Of a DNA stretch of 64,000 nucleotides, positions 33,062-41,127 are shown in pieces (the first letter of the stretch is position 1; each line of letters starts with the position of its first letter). The DNA lies in assembly GCF_028737265.1 (NCBI RefSeq), contig NZ_JAQZAK010000007.1, positions 124,001-188,000 of the forward strand, given 5' to 3'. The notes beneath the pieces were generated by a model. It searched no databases, was not told the DNA's origin, and worked only from the letters and a program-made list of their open reading frames with translations. The stretch comes from Actinomycetospora callitridis (GTDB taxonomy: Bacteria; Actinomycetota; Actinomycetes; Mycobacteriales; Pseudonocardiaceae). The position numbers and the translations under genes were made by a program.

Positions 33062-33838
33062 TCAGGCGACCTCGACGGTCGAGCCGGGGCGCATGATCGG
33101 TGCGCGTCGAGCGATCGCGAGCACGACCGCCGTCACGACCCGCAGGAGGTAGGCCGACGAGCGAAAAGCGTTCTGGCTCGGCGTCCCTGCGGTCCGCTCA
33201 CGCATCGCGACCGGGACCTGCGTGATCCGCAGGTTCGCCCGGCTCGCCAGGACAAGTGCCTCGACGGTGTCCCCGAGGTACTCCTCCGGGAAGTCGAACG
33301 CGTACAACGACAGCGCACGCCTGTTCACCATCCGGAATCCGGAGGTCGGATCGGTGAGCGGAGTTCCGACCAGGCGGGACAGGGTCGCGGCAAGCAAGCA
33401 CATCGCCCAGCGCCGAGGACCGCGGACGGCGTAGTCGCCCAAGCCCGCGAATCGAGCCCCGACGACGATGTCAGCCTCATCGAGAGCGCAGTGCAGGCGT
33501 GCGATGTCTGCTGGGTCGTGCTGGCCGTCCGCGTCGACCTGGACGACACATTCGTAGCCCTCGTCATAGGCGAATCGGTACGCGGCTCGCATCGCACCGC
33601 CGACCCCGAGGTTGAACGGCAGGGACATGACCCGGGCACCGGCGGCACGGGCCACCTCTGCGGTGCGGTCGGTCGAGCCGTCGTCCACGACGAGGAGGTC
33701 CGCCAAGGGCTGGCGCGACAGGACCTCCGCCACCACTCGAGCGACCGACTCGGCCTCGTTGAGAGCAGGCAGGACGACGAGCAACGAAGCCGCGCGCGAT
33801 TCCCGATAGGCCCCCTGCGCGGGCGCCGCGAGCGTCAT
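33062..33838 (-). CDS. GT2 glycosyltransferase (polyprenyl-phosphate sugar type)
   Basis: The product is 258 aa from ATG 33838. The family motifs are LLVVLPALNEAESVARVVAE, ADLLVVDDGSTDRTAEVARA, FNLGVGGAMRAAYRFA and the metal-binding VQVDADGQHDPADI, followed by SGFRMVNRRAL and GDTVEALV. This is the dolichol-phosphate-mannose-synthase-like group that charges a lipid carrier with a sugar. An in-frame ATG at 33889 would add 17 residues but neither start has a clear ribosome site; family length favours the shorter form. It is followed within 1 bp by DUF2304. Confidence 0.88.
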   Translation of the reverse strand: MTLAAPAQGAYRESRAASLLVVLPALNEAESVARVVAEVLSRQPLADLLVVDDGSTDRTAEVARAAGARVMSLPFNLGVGGAMRAAYRFAYDEGYECVVQVDADGQHDPADIARLHCALDEADIVVGARFAGLGDYAVRGPRRWAMCLLAATLSRLVGTPLTDPTSGFRMVNRRALSLYAFDFPEEYLGDTVEALVLASRANLRITQVPVAMRERTAGTPSQNAFRSSAYLLRVVTAVVLAIARRAPIMRPGSTVEVA

Positions 33839-33908
33839 GATCGGCCGCGTCCGCCGGGGCGGGCGACCTCGATGGCCACAATCCGCCATTTAGCGCAACT
33901 ACTGTTGA

Positions 33909-34271
33909 TTACCACCGTGCCCAACGCCACGATTCAAGGCTAGTGCGGCGGATCTCCCCGACGAGTCTGCGACACCCCGGAGGAATCACGCGGTCGACCA
34001 ATGTCTCCCCGAAGACTTCGTCGATCTTGATCCACCCGGGGTCGGTTGAGATCGCCGTGACTCGCCGCCCCGGGCGCCGGTGCCCGTCCGCGAATGCGGA
34101 TCGATTCGAGGCGGAGCTTCGTCGCCCCGGTGCCGCCAGCGGGGACGCCTGGCAGCCGGCCGTCCAGGCCCTCGACCCTGCGCCGCACGTCCGCAGGGCG
34201 GGGTGACCCCGGCACCACCGCGACATCCACCGGCAGTGCTTGACGATCTTGCTTCGGTGCCTCGCGGGCAC
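33909..34271 (-). pseudogene. Possible frameshifted unknown gene
   Basis: Coding-like sequence on the minus strand switches frame near 34062-34080 at a GCCCGGGGCGG stretch. Upstream the second frame reads VDVAVVPGSPRPADVRRRVE and ATKLRLESIRIRGRAPAP. Downstream the first frame reads RVTAISTDPGWIKIDEVFGE followed by TLVDRVIPPGCRRLVGEIRR. Each half has strong third-position GC in its frame. I cannot name the product. It lies directly after the five-gene peroxidase operon. Confidence 0.35.
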
Positions 34272-34280
34272 CCATCGGGA

Positions 34281-35360
34281 TCAGTGTCGATCGACGTAGA
34301 GGACTTCGATGGCGTTGTTCCCGTAGCCCAGCCGGTTCCAGGGTGGGACATCGGGCTGGACGTTGCCGGCGGCATCGGTTGCCCGTGCGCGCAGGGTGTG
34401 GCGTCCGACCTGGCCGTCCACCCAGGAGAACGACCAGTCCTGCCACTGGAAGGGACCCTTCGGCGGTTCCAGCTGCGCCGGGTGCCATTCACCTTCTCCG
34501 GTCAGGCTGACCTCGACCTGCGTGACGGGCCCGTTTCCCGACCAGGCCTTCCCGCGAACCGTGTACGGCCCGAGCGGGAGGGTGGCTCCGGGGAACGGGT
34601 CGGTGATGCGGGCGCGCACGCGCATCAGGCTCACGGCCTCGTGCGGGCGGTCGGGCCACTGATAGATGTAGTGGCCGGTCTGGAACTCCCCGGTGAAGGG
34701 CTCGGTGAGAACGTCGATCCGCTTGAGCCACTTCACCGAGGCAACGGCGTACCAATGCGGAACGACGAGCCGGAACGGCGCGCCGTGATCGGGCCTCAGC
34801 GGTTCGCCGTTCATCTCGTACGCGACGAGGATCGCCGCCGCCGGGTCGGCGGCCTCGGCGAGAGGCAACGCCCGCACGAACGTGAGGTCGTCCTGGTCCG
34901 TGTCCGGGAGGATGGCCTGCAGGTGGTACGGGCCGCGGTCGGCACCTTCGAACCGGACGTCGACCCCCTCGGCCGTCGGCCGGGCCAGCGCGAGAACGTC
35001 GCTGAGCCGCGCGCCGGTCCACCGTGCCGTCGACACGGCGTAGTCGCCCCACGGTTCCCCGGTGGGGAGCGGCCTCATGTCCAGGCGCCCGTTGCCCGCA
35101 CACTCCAGGGTGACGGCCTCGTGGTGGACGGGGAGCGCGCGTAGATCGTCGAGGGTGAGGGCCGTCGGACGGTCGACGGCGCCACCGATCTCCAGCGTGC
35201 CGTTGTGCGTGGGCAACGGGAAGTTGCTGCGGACGTAGTGGAGCTCGGTGGGGGTGATGTCCCCGACCAGGGCTTCAGGCGGTGCCTCGGCGTTGTACGG
35301 GGCGGGATTGATCATTTCCAGAGCGGCGCGCGCCGACTCCAGATCGTCTGCGACAGTCAT
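34281..35360 (-). CDS. Sulfite-oxidase-family molybdopterin enzyme
   Basis: The product has 359 aa. The Mo-cofactor domain has HYVRSNFPLPTHNG near 41-54 and the cysteine ligand in VTLECAGNGRLDM (about 83-95). It continues with HGAPFRLVVPHWYAVASVKW LKRIDV. The C-terminal Mo-co dimerisation domain is Ig-like (about 255-359, GKAWSGNGPVTQVEVSLTGE). No Tat signal is present, so the protein should be cytosolic, unlike MsrP or periplasmic sulfite dehydrogenases. The electron acceptor is unknown; no cytochrome gene is adjacent. It is the last gene of a five-gene operon, 45 bp after the crotonase. Confidence 0.88.
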   Translation of the reverse strand: MTVADDLESARAALEMINPAPYNAEAPPEALVGDITPTELHYVRSNFPLPTHNGTLEIGGAVDRPTALTLDDLRALPVHHEAVTLECAGNGRLDMRPLPTGEPWGDYAVSTARWTGARLSDVLALARPTAEGVDVRFEGADRGPYHLQAILPDTDQDDLTFVRALPLAEAADPAAAILVAYEMNGEPLRPDHGAPFRLVVPHWYAVASVKWLKRIDVLTEPFTGEFQTGHYIYQWPDRPHEAVSLMRVRARITDPFPGATLPLGPYTVRGKAWSGNGPVTQVEVSLTGEGEWHPAQLEPPKGPFQWQDWSFSWVDGQVGRHTLRARATDAAGNVQPDVPPWNRLGYGNNAIEVLYVDRH

Positions 35361-35405
35361 GATCTGGTTCCTCTCGGTGGGTCGTGGACGCGGGCGCGCC
35401 TCGTC

Positions 35406-36317
35406 TCAGAAGTCGGCGTCGTCGAAGGTCGGGTCACGGCCGTCGTTGAAGGCGCCGATCCCCTCGACGCGGTCGGGGTGGACGGCCGAGCGCCAGTGGG
35501 CGTCCATCATGATCGCGATCGCCTGTTCGATCGGCTGCCCCTCGCCGAGGTGGACGGCGCGCTTCACCGACTGCACGGCCGTGGGTGAGTTGCTCGCGAT
35601 CGTGTCCGCGATACGGCGGGCGGCGGACATCAGGTCGTCGGGCGCATGGAGCTCGTTGACCATCCCGAGGCGGTGGGCCTCCTGGGCTGTGACCGGGTCA
35701 CCGGTCATGAGCATCTGCAGTGCCTTGCCGCGCGGCAGCAGACGGGGCAGCAGGGCGGGCGAGCCGCCACCGGCAGCGAGGCCGAGCATGGCCTCGGGCT
35801 GACCGAACGTCGCCGTCTCGGACGCGATGATGAAGTCGGTGCTCTGGGCCAGCTCGCAGCCACCGCCGTAGGCGATGCCGTTGACGGCGGCGAAGATCGG
35901 CTTGCGCAGCTGACGCACGGTGTAGAGCGTGCGGTCGAAGGCCTGGCGCTGTCGCAGCCAGTCCTCCTTGGTCATCGACTTCCGCTGCCGCAGGTCGCTG
36001 CCCACGGAGAAGGCCCGATCACCGGCTCCGGTCAGGACCACGACCCGGATGGCGGTCTGCACCGCGATGGTCTCGACGGTCTCGGTCAGCAGGGCGCCCA
36101 TCCCGGTGGTGATCGCGTTGTCGGCGTGGGGTCGGTTGAGCGTGATCACGGCGACCCGGCCGTCGGCGACGTAGTCCAGGAGTACCGGAGCTTCGGTCTC
36201 GACGACGTCCGGCGCGGGCGGCCCGAAGTCGAGGGCGTCCCATCGATCCGTGCGGGAAGAGCTCATCGCGAGAAGGTCCTCTCCGGTCGGCACCGGCCCG
36301 TTCCTCTGTCCGGTCAT
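35406..36317 (-). CDS. Enoyl-CoA hydratase/isomerase (crotonase) family protein
   Basis: The product has 303 aa. The oxyanion-hole motifs are DRAFSVGSDLRQRKS (about 115-129) and NGIAYGGGCELAQSTDFIIA (about 162-181). They are followed by PEAMLGLAAGGGSPALLPRL and the helix GKALQMLMTGDPVTAQEAHR. It would act on an acyl-CoA (hydratase, isomerase or lyase). The second-site Glu normally following GL...P is unclear, so the exact reaction cannot be told. The N-terminal ~50 residues extend beyond the fold. The ATG overlaps the DyP stop by 4 bp (ATGA), supporting the long form and tight coupling to the peroxidase. Confidence 0.85.
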   Translation of the reverse strand: MTGQRNGPVPTGEDLLAMSSSRTDRWDALDFGPPAPDVVETEAPVLLDYVADGRVAVITLNRPHADNAITTGMGALLTETVETIAVQTAIRVVVLTGAGDRAFSVGSDLRQRKSMTKEDWLRQRQAFDRTLYTVRQLRKPIFAAVNGIAYGGGCELAQSTDFIIASETATFGQPEAMLGLAAGGGSPALLPRLLPRGKALQMLMTGDPVTAQEAHRLGMVNELHAPDDLMSAARRIADTIASNSPTAVQSVKRAVHLGEGQPIEQAIAIMMDAHWRSAVHPDRVEGIGAFNDGRDPTFDDADF

Positions 36318-37651
36318 GGGGTCAGCTCCGCCAGCCAGCGCATGGCGTTCAGGCCGGGCGCGAAGAAGTACTCGCCGCCCCGCGTCACCACGAAGGGCGG
36401 CAGGTCATGCAGCTTGCGTCGGATCGGGCGCCGAGGGACGGTGAATCCGGTGGTGCCGTCGTTCGGCCCGACGAGCGGGTCCTTCTCGGCCGGAGCCCCG
36501 ATGAAGATGCCGTCGTTGAGCCACTGCGTCTTGACGAACTCGAACTGGCGCTTGAGGTGCGCGCCGGCGAAGACGAAGAGGATCCCGCGGTCGGCGCCGT
36601 CGTCCTCGAGGACACCCCGAGGCAGCATCGGTCCGTAGCTCGTGCCGCGCCGGATCATGCGGTGCAGCCGGACGTCCACGCTGCCGTCGTGATCCAGGGC
36701 ATCGCGCGGGTTGGCGCGTCGGGCGTGTGCCCCCACCGGGCACTTGAAGCCACGGGGGTCGTCGGCGAAGCCGAAGTCGTTGTTGCGCCGGGCATCGCCA
36801 CCGAGCCCGGGGTCGTCGCGATCCGGCGTGAGGGCGAGCGGGGCCCCGCTCTGCCAGCGGCCGACCATCTTCGCTCCGAGCAGCTCCTCCTCGTCGTGGG
36901 TCCGCGCACGTTCCCGCAGATAGCGCCGGTAGGCCGCCACCTTGGTGTGCAGCTTCCGGAAGACGACGTAGGTGCCGTTGCGACCCAGGACCTGCGGCGT
37001 CGGCATCGGCGGCAACTCACCCGTCTCGTCGGGGTAGCCCAGGAGGATCTCGCCCGCCTTGAGAGGTTGCTCCTGAGGCCTGGTCGACGGCCTGCCACTT
37101 CCCTCGACCGCGGGCTGGCCGATGCCGTCCTTGAAGCCGAACGAGGTCCGACCTGTCGGGAGCTGGTAACAGTCCTGACGCCAGACCACCTGCAGCCCCG
37201 GCAGCTCGGCGTGCGCCTGTCGCGCCTTCTCGGCCGCTTCCTCGAGCCCGGCGGGGTCACGGGAGAGCACCGCGACCGCCACGTGCACCTCGGCGCTGCC
37301 GAGCGGCCGCTCCCAGTGTTCGGGGCTGCTCTCCCCCACGTCTCCCAGCACGGCGGCGCGCGCGGCCATCCCTTCGCGGAACTCGGGAGCGAAGCTGTCC
37401 AGTGATTCCTGCGGCACCCCCAGGGCCCGGAGGCCGTGGTAGCTGAACGCCACCGTGAGTGTGGTGCCCGTCCGGTCGGATGTCTGCGAGTCGCTCACGA
37501 TCCGATGCAGCCTGCGCACGAGCTCGCGACCGTCCGCCGAGTCGGTGATGTGCAGCAACAGGTACGTGCCGACGTACGGCGAAGGGCGTTCGAACAGCGC
37601 TCCGGCCTGGATGTCGTCGAGTTCGAGGTGAGGGCTGGCCACATCGGTCAT
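36314..37651 (-). CDS. DyP-type (dye-decolourising) heme peroxidase
   Basis: The product has 445 aa with two ferredoxin-like halves. The family motif GxxDG appears as SFGFKDGIGQP (about 170-180; catalytic Asp). The heme-binding region is FKCPVGAHARRANPR (about 290-304; proximal His), and MIRRGTSYGPMLPRG and DRGILFVFAGAHLKRQFEFV follow. No Tat or Sec signal peptide and no encapsulin-targeting tail is evident, so it is a cytosolic DyP. It oxidises organic substrates with H2O2. It overlaps the crotonase gene and lies 23 bp after the DUF4331 gene, so it belongs to the middle of the operon. Confidence 0.9.
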   Translation of the reverse strand: MTDVASPHLELDDIQAGALFERPSPYVGTYLLLHITDSADGRELVRRLHRIVSDSQTSDRTGTTLTVAFSYHGLRALGVPQESLDSFAPEFREGMAARAAVLGDVGESSPEHWERPLGSAEVHVAVAVLSRDPAGLEEAAEKARQAHAELPGLQVVWRQDCYQLPTGRTSFGFKDGIGQPAVEGSGRPSTRPQEQPLKAGEILLGYPDETGELPPMPTPQVLGRNGTYVVFRKLHTKVAAYRRYLRERARTHDEEELLGAKMVGRWQSGAPLALTPDRDDPGLGGDARRNNDFGFADDPRGFKCPVGAHARRANPRDALDHDGSVDVRLHRMIRRGTSYGPMLPRGVLEDDGADRGILFVFAGAHLKRQFEFVKTQWLNDGIFIGAPAEKDPLVGPNDGTTGFTVPRRPIRRKLHDLPPFVVTRGGEYFFAPGLNAMRWLAELTP

Positions 37652-37674
37652 GGTGTCGCGGCGCCTTCCGTCAC

Positions 37675-38796
37675 TTAGTGGTGCTCAGGTGGGTCGGGCG
37701 GGTGCGGGTTGGGGGGCGCCAGGTAGGGGAACGTGCCGCCGGCCGGGCGGGTGGCGGCGTCGACGCCGTCCCGGATCGCGGGGCCGTGGCCGCCGTTGAC
37801 GAGCTGGGTGAAGATCGTGTCCATCACGTCGTCGTTCAAGGTCCGCCCGCCGCACGTCCGGTGTGGGTGACCGCCTCGGGCTGCGAGCTCGATCTCGAGG
37901 AACGAGCCGTGCTCGAGAAAGGGCTTGGTGACGTCGACGACGAGGAAGTCGGCGAGGACCAGATCCGTCAAGGGGTGGTCGCCGTGCTCGTTCGCGGGCC
38001 AGTCCACCGCGCCGTCCAGCCCGTCCCAGAAGGCCAGGTTGGCGTTCAGCCGCGCGCGGTACGCGGCGCGGTAGGTGTCACCGAGGTGGAAGGCGTCCTC
38101 CATGTTGTACAGATCGCGGATCTCCAGGTCGCGATTGAGCGGGTCGAACTCCTTCGAGGCGAGCATCATGTTCTTCACCTCGGGTCTGCCCACCCGTTCG
38201 ATCCGCACGTTGTGCGTCCCGCGGGTCAGCGTCTCCGCGACGACGCCCACCAGGTCTGCGCCGCCCAGCAGCCGCGTGTCCATCTCGATGACGAGGCTGA
38301 GGACGTTCTTTCCGTCCAGGAAGATCGATCCGGAATCGGTGAACGCCAGCTCGTGGGTCGCAAGCGTCGTCAAGGCGGCCCGCGCGTCCATGATGAACGG
38401 ATCCCAGCGGATGCCGGCGAAGACCCGCACGCCGTCGGCTGCACCACCGTCCGGCTCGTTCACGCGGAACGAGACCGACCCTCCGCCCGTGAACGTGCAG
38501 ACGCCGTCTTGGACGGCACCGGAGTTCGGGGCGGAGAAGACACAGTCGAGGACGTATTCCTCAGCGGAGAGCACGAATTGCCAGCCGGGACCATCTGGTG
38601 TCGCCCGGGTCAGTGGCCGCAGCCTGAAGCGGTACAAGAGCCCGTCCGAGAACAGGTCGGACGGTTTGGCCATCGGCAGCGTGTTGGCGACGAGCACGAG
38701 ACGGTCCGCCTGCTCCGGGCTCGGGAAGGCGTACACGTCGGTGATGTCCGCGATCGGGTCCGCGAGGGCCCGGGGCCCTGAGATGTGGTCCGACAT
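37675..38796 (-). CDS. DUF4331 family protein
   Basis: The 373-aa product starts MSDHISGPRALADPIADITD VYAFPSPE, the conserved DUF4331 opening (DHxDGP...DI.DxYAF). Later blocks are FAGIRWDPFIMDARAALTTL, NVLSLVIEMDTRLLGG and RTCGGRTLNDDVMDTIFTQL VNGG, all family-typical. No signal peptide is present here. The biochemical role of the family is not established. Its location directly before a DyP peroxidase and after a 182-aa unknown protein suggests a shared oxidative pathway. ATG at 38796 is 35 bp after the preceding stop. Confidence 0.85.
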   Translation of the reverse strand: MSDHISGPRALADPIADITDVYAFPSPEQADRLVLVANTLPMAKPSDLFSDGLLYRFRLRPLTRATPDGPGWQFVLSAEEYVLDCVFSAPNSGAVQDGVCTFTGGGSVSFRVNEPDGGAADGVRVFAGIRWDPFIMDARAALTTLATHELAFTDSGSIFLDGKNVLSLVIEMDTRLLGGADLVGVVAETLTRGTHNVRIERVGRPEVKNMMLASKEFDPLNRDLEIRDLYNMEDAFHLGDTYRAAYRARLNANLAFWDGLDGAVDWPANEHGDHPLTDLVLADFLVVDVTKPFLEHGSFLEIELAARGGHPHRTCGGRTLNDDVMDTIFTQLVNGGHGPAIRDGVDAATRPAGGTFPYLAPPNPHPPDPPEHH

Positions 38797-38830
38797 CGCG
38801 CGCCGCTCCTCGTCCTCCCGGTCGACCGCG

Positions 38831-39379
38831 CTAGTCGCCGGCCTCGTCGAGCAGCGGCTGCATGGCCGGGTGCTCGAGGAGCTCGGCGGCCGCGGGATGG
38901 TCGAGCACCTGCTGGAACGCCGCGTTCACCCGCTCCGCTTTCCGGATCTCCTTGACGGTGCCGCCGTAGTTGCGGGCGTAGGCCGCGGCCGCCTGCTCCG
39001 CGCTCAGGACGAACGCCTTCACGGCCGCGAGGTCCGGGAGTCCGTCGTAGCCCTCCACGTGGCGGAAGATGACGTCGAACAGCGCCAACGTCGGCCCCGA
39101 CGTGAAGAAGTCCTCCATGTAGGCGTCCCACGGCCCGTCGAAGCTGGTGATGAAGGCGAGCCGGGTGTCCTCGTCGAAGAGCACGAAGCGCGCCTCGTGA
39201 ATCGTCTGGATCGCCATCCCGTAGTCGCCGGGCCGGTACCCCTCGGTGTTCTGCAGTTCCTCGAGCGCGCTACGCAGCGACGGCCCCTGACCCGGCTTCA
39301 CGCGGAAGAACAGGCTGAACTCGCTCGTCGGGCCGACGCTGATGCCCGGGTGCGACGAAGCAGTGCTGGATGTCGTCAT
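38831..39379 (-). CDS. Hypothetical first gene of the peroxidase operon
   Basis: The 182-aa soluble protein (ATG 39379; a GTG 12 bp upstream is also possible) begins with a disordered Ser/Thr-rich segment. A strand-helix-strand pattern follows (EFSLFFRVKPGQGPSLRSAL EELQ; ARFVLFDEDTRLAFITSFDG PWDAYMEDFF), reminiscent of a dimeric alpha-beta (ferredoxin-like) barrel as in EthD or DyP folds. The C-terminal half is helical (AYARNYGGTVKEIRKAERVN AAFQQVLDH). No named family was recognised. As the leading gene, it may bind the operon's substrate or assist the peroxidase. Confidence 0.65.
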   Translation of the reverse strand: MTTSSTASSHPGISVGPTSEFSLFFRVKPGQGPSLRSALEELQNTEGYRPGDYGMAIQTIHEARFVLFDEDTRLAFITSFDGPWDAYMEDFFTSGPTLALFDVIFRHVEGYDGLPDLAAVKAFVLSAEQAAAAYARNYGGTVKEIRKAERVNAAFQQVLDHPAAAELLEHPAMQPLLDEAGD

Positions 39380-39721
39380 CGGTACCCCCACGGCTGGGTC
39401 AGGTGCCCGCTCCGGGCCCCGTACGGCTCCCGAGTGAATCGGGGCCCTGCTCGCCGGAACGCCCTCCAGCCTCTGCGGACACTAGGAGTCGCCCGATCGC
39501 CGCCCATCACCCCGGAAGGATGAGTCGGGTCGCATCGAATCCCCGCATTCGCGAGAACTCGATCTCTGAGCAGGTGCGACGATGGGTCCTGCGTGGCATT
39601 CACGCCGCAGGTGCGAGGACGAACGGGGCAGGGCCCCGTCGTGGCCGGCGTCACCCGCATCGGATGACGACGGCGGAGCCGCGCTCTCCGAGGCTGAAGG
39701 ACCGCTTCTCCGGGAGACGAC
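39380..39721. other. Divergent control region
   Basis: 342 bp between the peroxidase operon (leftward) and the permease gene (rightward). It must hold promoters for both. I see no supported coding frame and no clear dyad. Confidence 0.5.
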
Positions 39722-40864
39722 GTGATCGACAAGCAGCGCCGCGCCCCCGAGGACGCGGAACGGCCGGACAGACCCGCGCCACCGGACCGCTCTGCCACCG
39801 ACGGGCCCCCGGTGAGGACCGATGGGCCGTCGCTGGGCCGGGTGGCCGCCATCGTCCTCGTCGGCGCTCTGGTCGTCGTCGCGGTCGTCGTCCTGGCCCT
39901 CCTGGCCTACCGCGCACGGCAGGCGCTGCTGCTCGCCTTCACCGGCTTCTTCCTGGCCGTGGGTTTCGAGCCGGGGGTCGGCTGGCTGATCCGTCACGGG
40001 GTGCGGCGCGGGTTCGGGGTGGCACTCACAGCGCTGGGTCTGGTCGTGGTCGGGGCCGTGCTGACGGCGGTGCTGATCGTGCCCGGCCTCCGCCAGCTCG
40101 GGACGCTCGTCCAGGAGGCTCCCCAGGTGCTGGACCGGCTCTCCGAGAGGTTCGGTGGACCGGCGACGAGCGCCGGTGCAGCGCTGGCCGACCCCGTGAC
40201 CCACGCCCAGGTCTCCCAGGTGAGTGAGCAGCTCGGCCAGGTCCTGGTCTCGACACTGACGGCCATGTTCAGCGCCCTGGGTCTGCTGCTGGGCGGTGCC
40301 GCGGCGGCGCTCACCACGCTGGTCCTGATGGTCTACTTCGGGCTCGCGATGCCCCGCATCCGAGCGAGCCTGGCTCGCCTGCTGGCCCGTTCGGATCGCG
40401 TCCAGACCCTCGACCAGGCGCTCGGCCGGGTCGGCGGCTACATCTCCGGTCAGATCCTCGTCTCGCTCATCGCCGGGGCGGTGTCGTTCGTCTTCTTCCT
40501 CGTCGGCGGGGTGCCTTATCCGGCGCTGCTCGCCGTGGTCGTCGCCCTGTTCGACGCGCTGCCCCAGGTCGGCGCCTTCCTCGCCTCGCTCATCGGTACA
40601 GCAGTCGCCCTCTCGCAGAGCTGGGGACTCGCGGTCGCGACGCTCGCGTTCTTCTGCGCCTATCAGGCGGTCGAGAACTATGTGGTCGCCCCGCGCGTCT
40701 TCTCGCGCACCATCGACCTGTCCCCGCTCGCGGCATTCATCGCAGTCCTGGTCGGTGCCTCGCTCGGCGGTCTGCTCGGTGCCCTCGTCGCCCTCCCCGT
40801 CACCGCCGCCGGCAAGATCGTCCTGGCGCGTCAGCTCATCGGACGTCCCGACCGGACCTCGTGA
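39722..40864 (+). CDS. AI-2E/PerM-family membrane permease
   Basis: The product has 380 aa. A polar N-terminus of ~38 residues precedes about eight membrane helices. The family signatures FTGFFLAVGFEPGVGWLIRH, VGGYISGQILVSLIAGAVSF and the C-terminal block LPQVGAFLASLIG ... ENYVVAPRVFSRTIDLSPLA match the UPF0118/AI-2E transporter family. Some members move quorum-sensing molecules and others Na+ or Li+ in exchange for H+; substrate is undetermined here. GTG at 39722 follows GGAGACGAC. Confidence 0.85.
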   Translation: MIDKQRRAPEDAERPDRPAPPDRSATDGPPVRTDGPSLGRVAAIVLVGALVVVAVVVLALLAYRARQALLLAFTGFFLAVGFEPGVGWLIRHGVRRGFGVALTALGLVVVGAVLTAVLIVPGLRQLGTLVQEAPQVLDRLSERFGGPATSAGAALADPVTHAQVSQVSEQLGQVLVSTLTAMFSALGLLLGGAAAALTTLVLMVYFGLAMPRIRASLARLLARSDRVQTLDQALGRVGGYISGQILVSLIAGAVSFVFFLVGGVPYPALLAVVVALFDALPQVGAFLASLIGTAVALSQSWGLAVATLAFFCAYQAVENYVVAPRVFSRTIDLSPLAAFIAVLVGASLGGLLGALVALPVTAAGKIVLARQLIGRPDRTS

Positions 40865-40867
40865 CGG

Positions 40868-41081
40868 TGCCCGTGTACTGATCACTCCAGGTGAGGGTGA
40901 GGCGCCCGGAGCACGAGCACGGCCAGGCCGACCATGAGGATCCGACCACACCGGCTGCGCGGGCAGCCACGCCAGTCGGACGACCATGCACAGCCCGACG
41001 ACGAGGTGCACCCGACCCCACACCACGACGTCGATCGCGATCACGGCGCCGTTCACGGGATCGACACGTCGTCGGAGCGAA
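40868..41081 (-). pseudogene. DUF7144 remnant
   Basis: On the minus strand VNGAVIAIDVVVWGRVHLVV and VRLAWLPAQPVWS match the core and C-terminal motifs of the intact DUF7144 proteins at 50.6, 54.5 and 61.5 kb. About 15-20 residues are missing between them. After VWS the frame shifts, and MVGLAVLVLRAPHPHLE continues in another frame. The N-terminal helix is also gone. It is a broken copy wedged between the permease and ATPase genes. Confidence 0.65.
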
Positions 41082-41127
41082 CAGCGCCAGCAGGCCCTCG
41101 AGGACGGAGAACCGGAGTTCTCGAATG

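Noticed and set aside
39722..40864. Quorum-sensing AI-2 exporter as the definite function
   Set aside because: The family name covers transporters of differing substrates, and no luxS or lsr-type gene is present. Left as a family call only.
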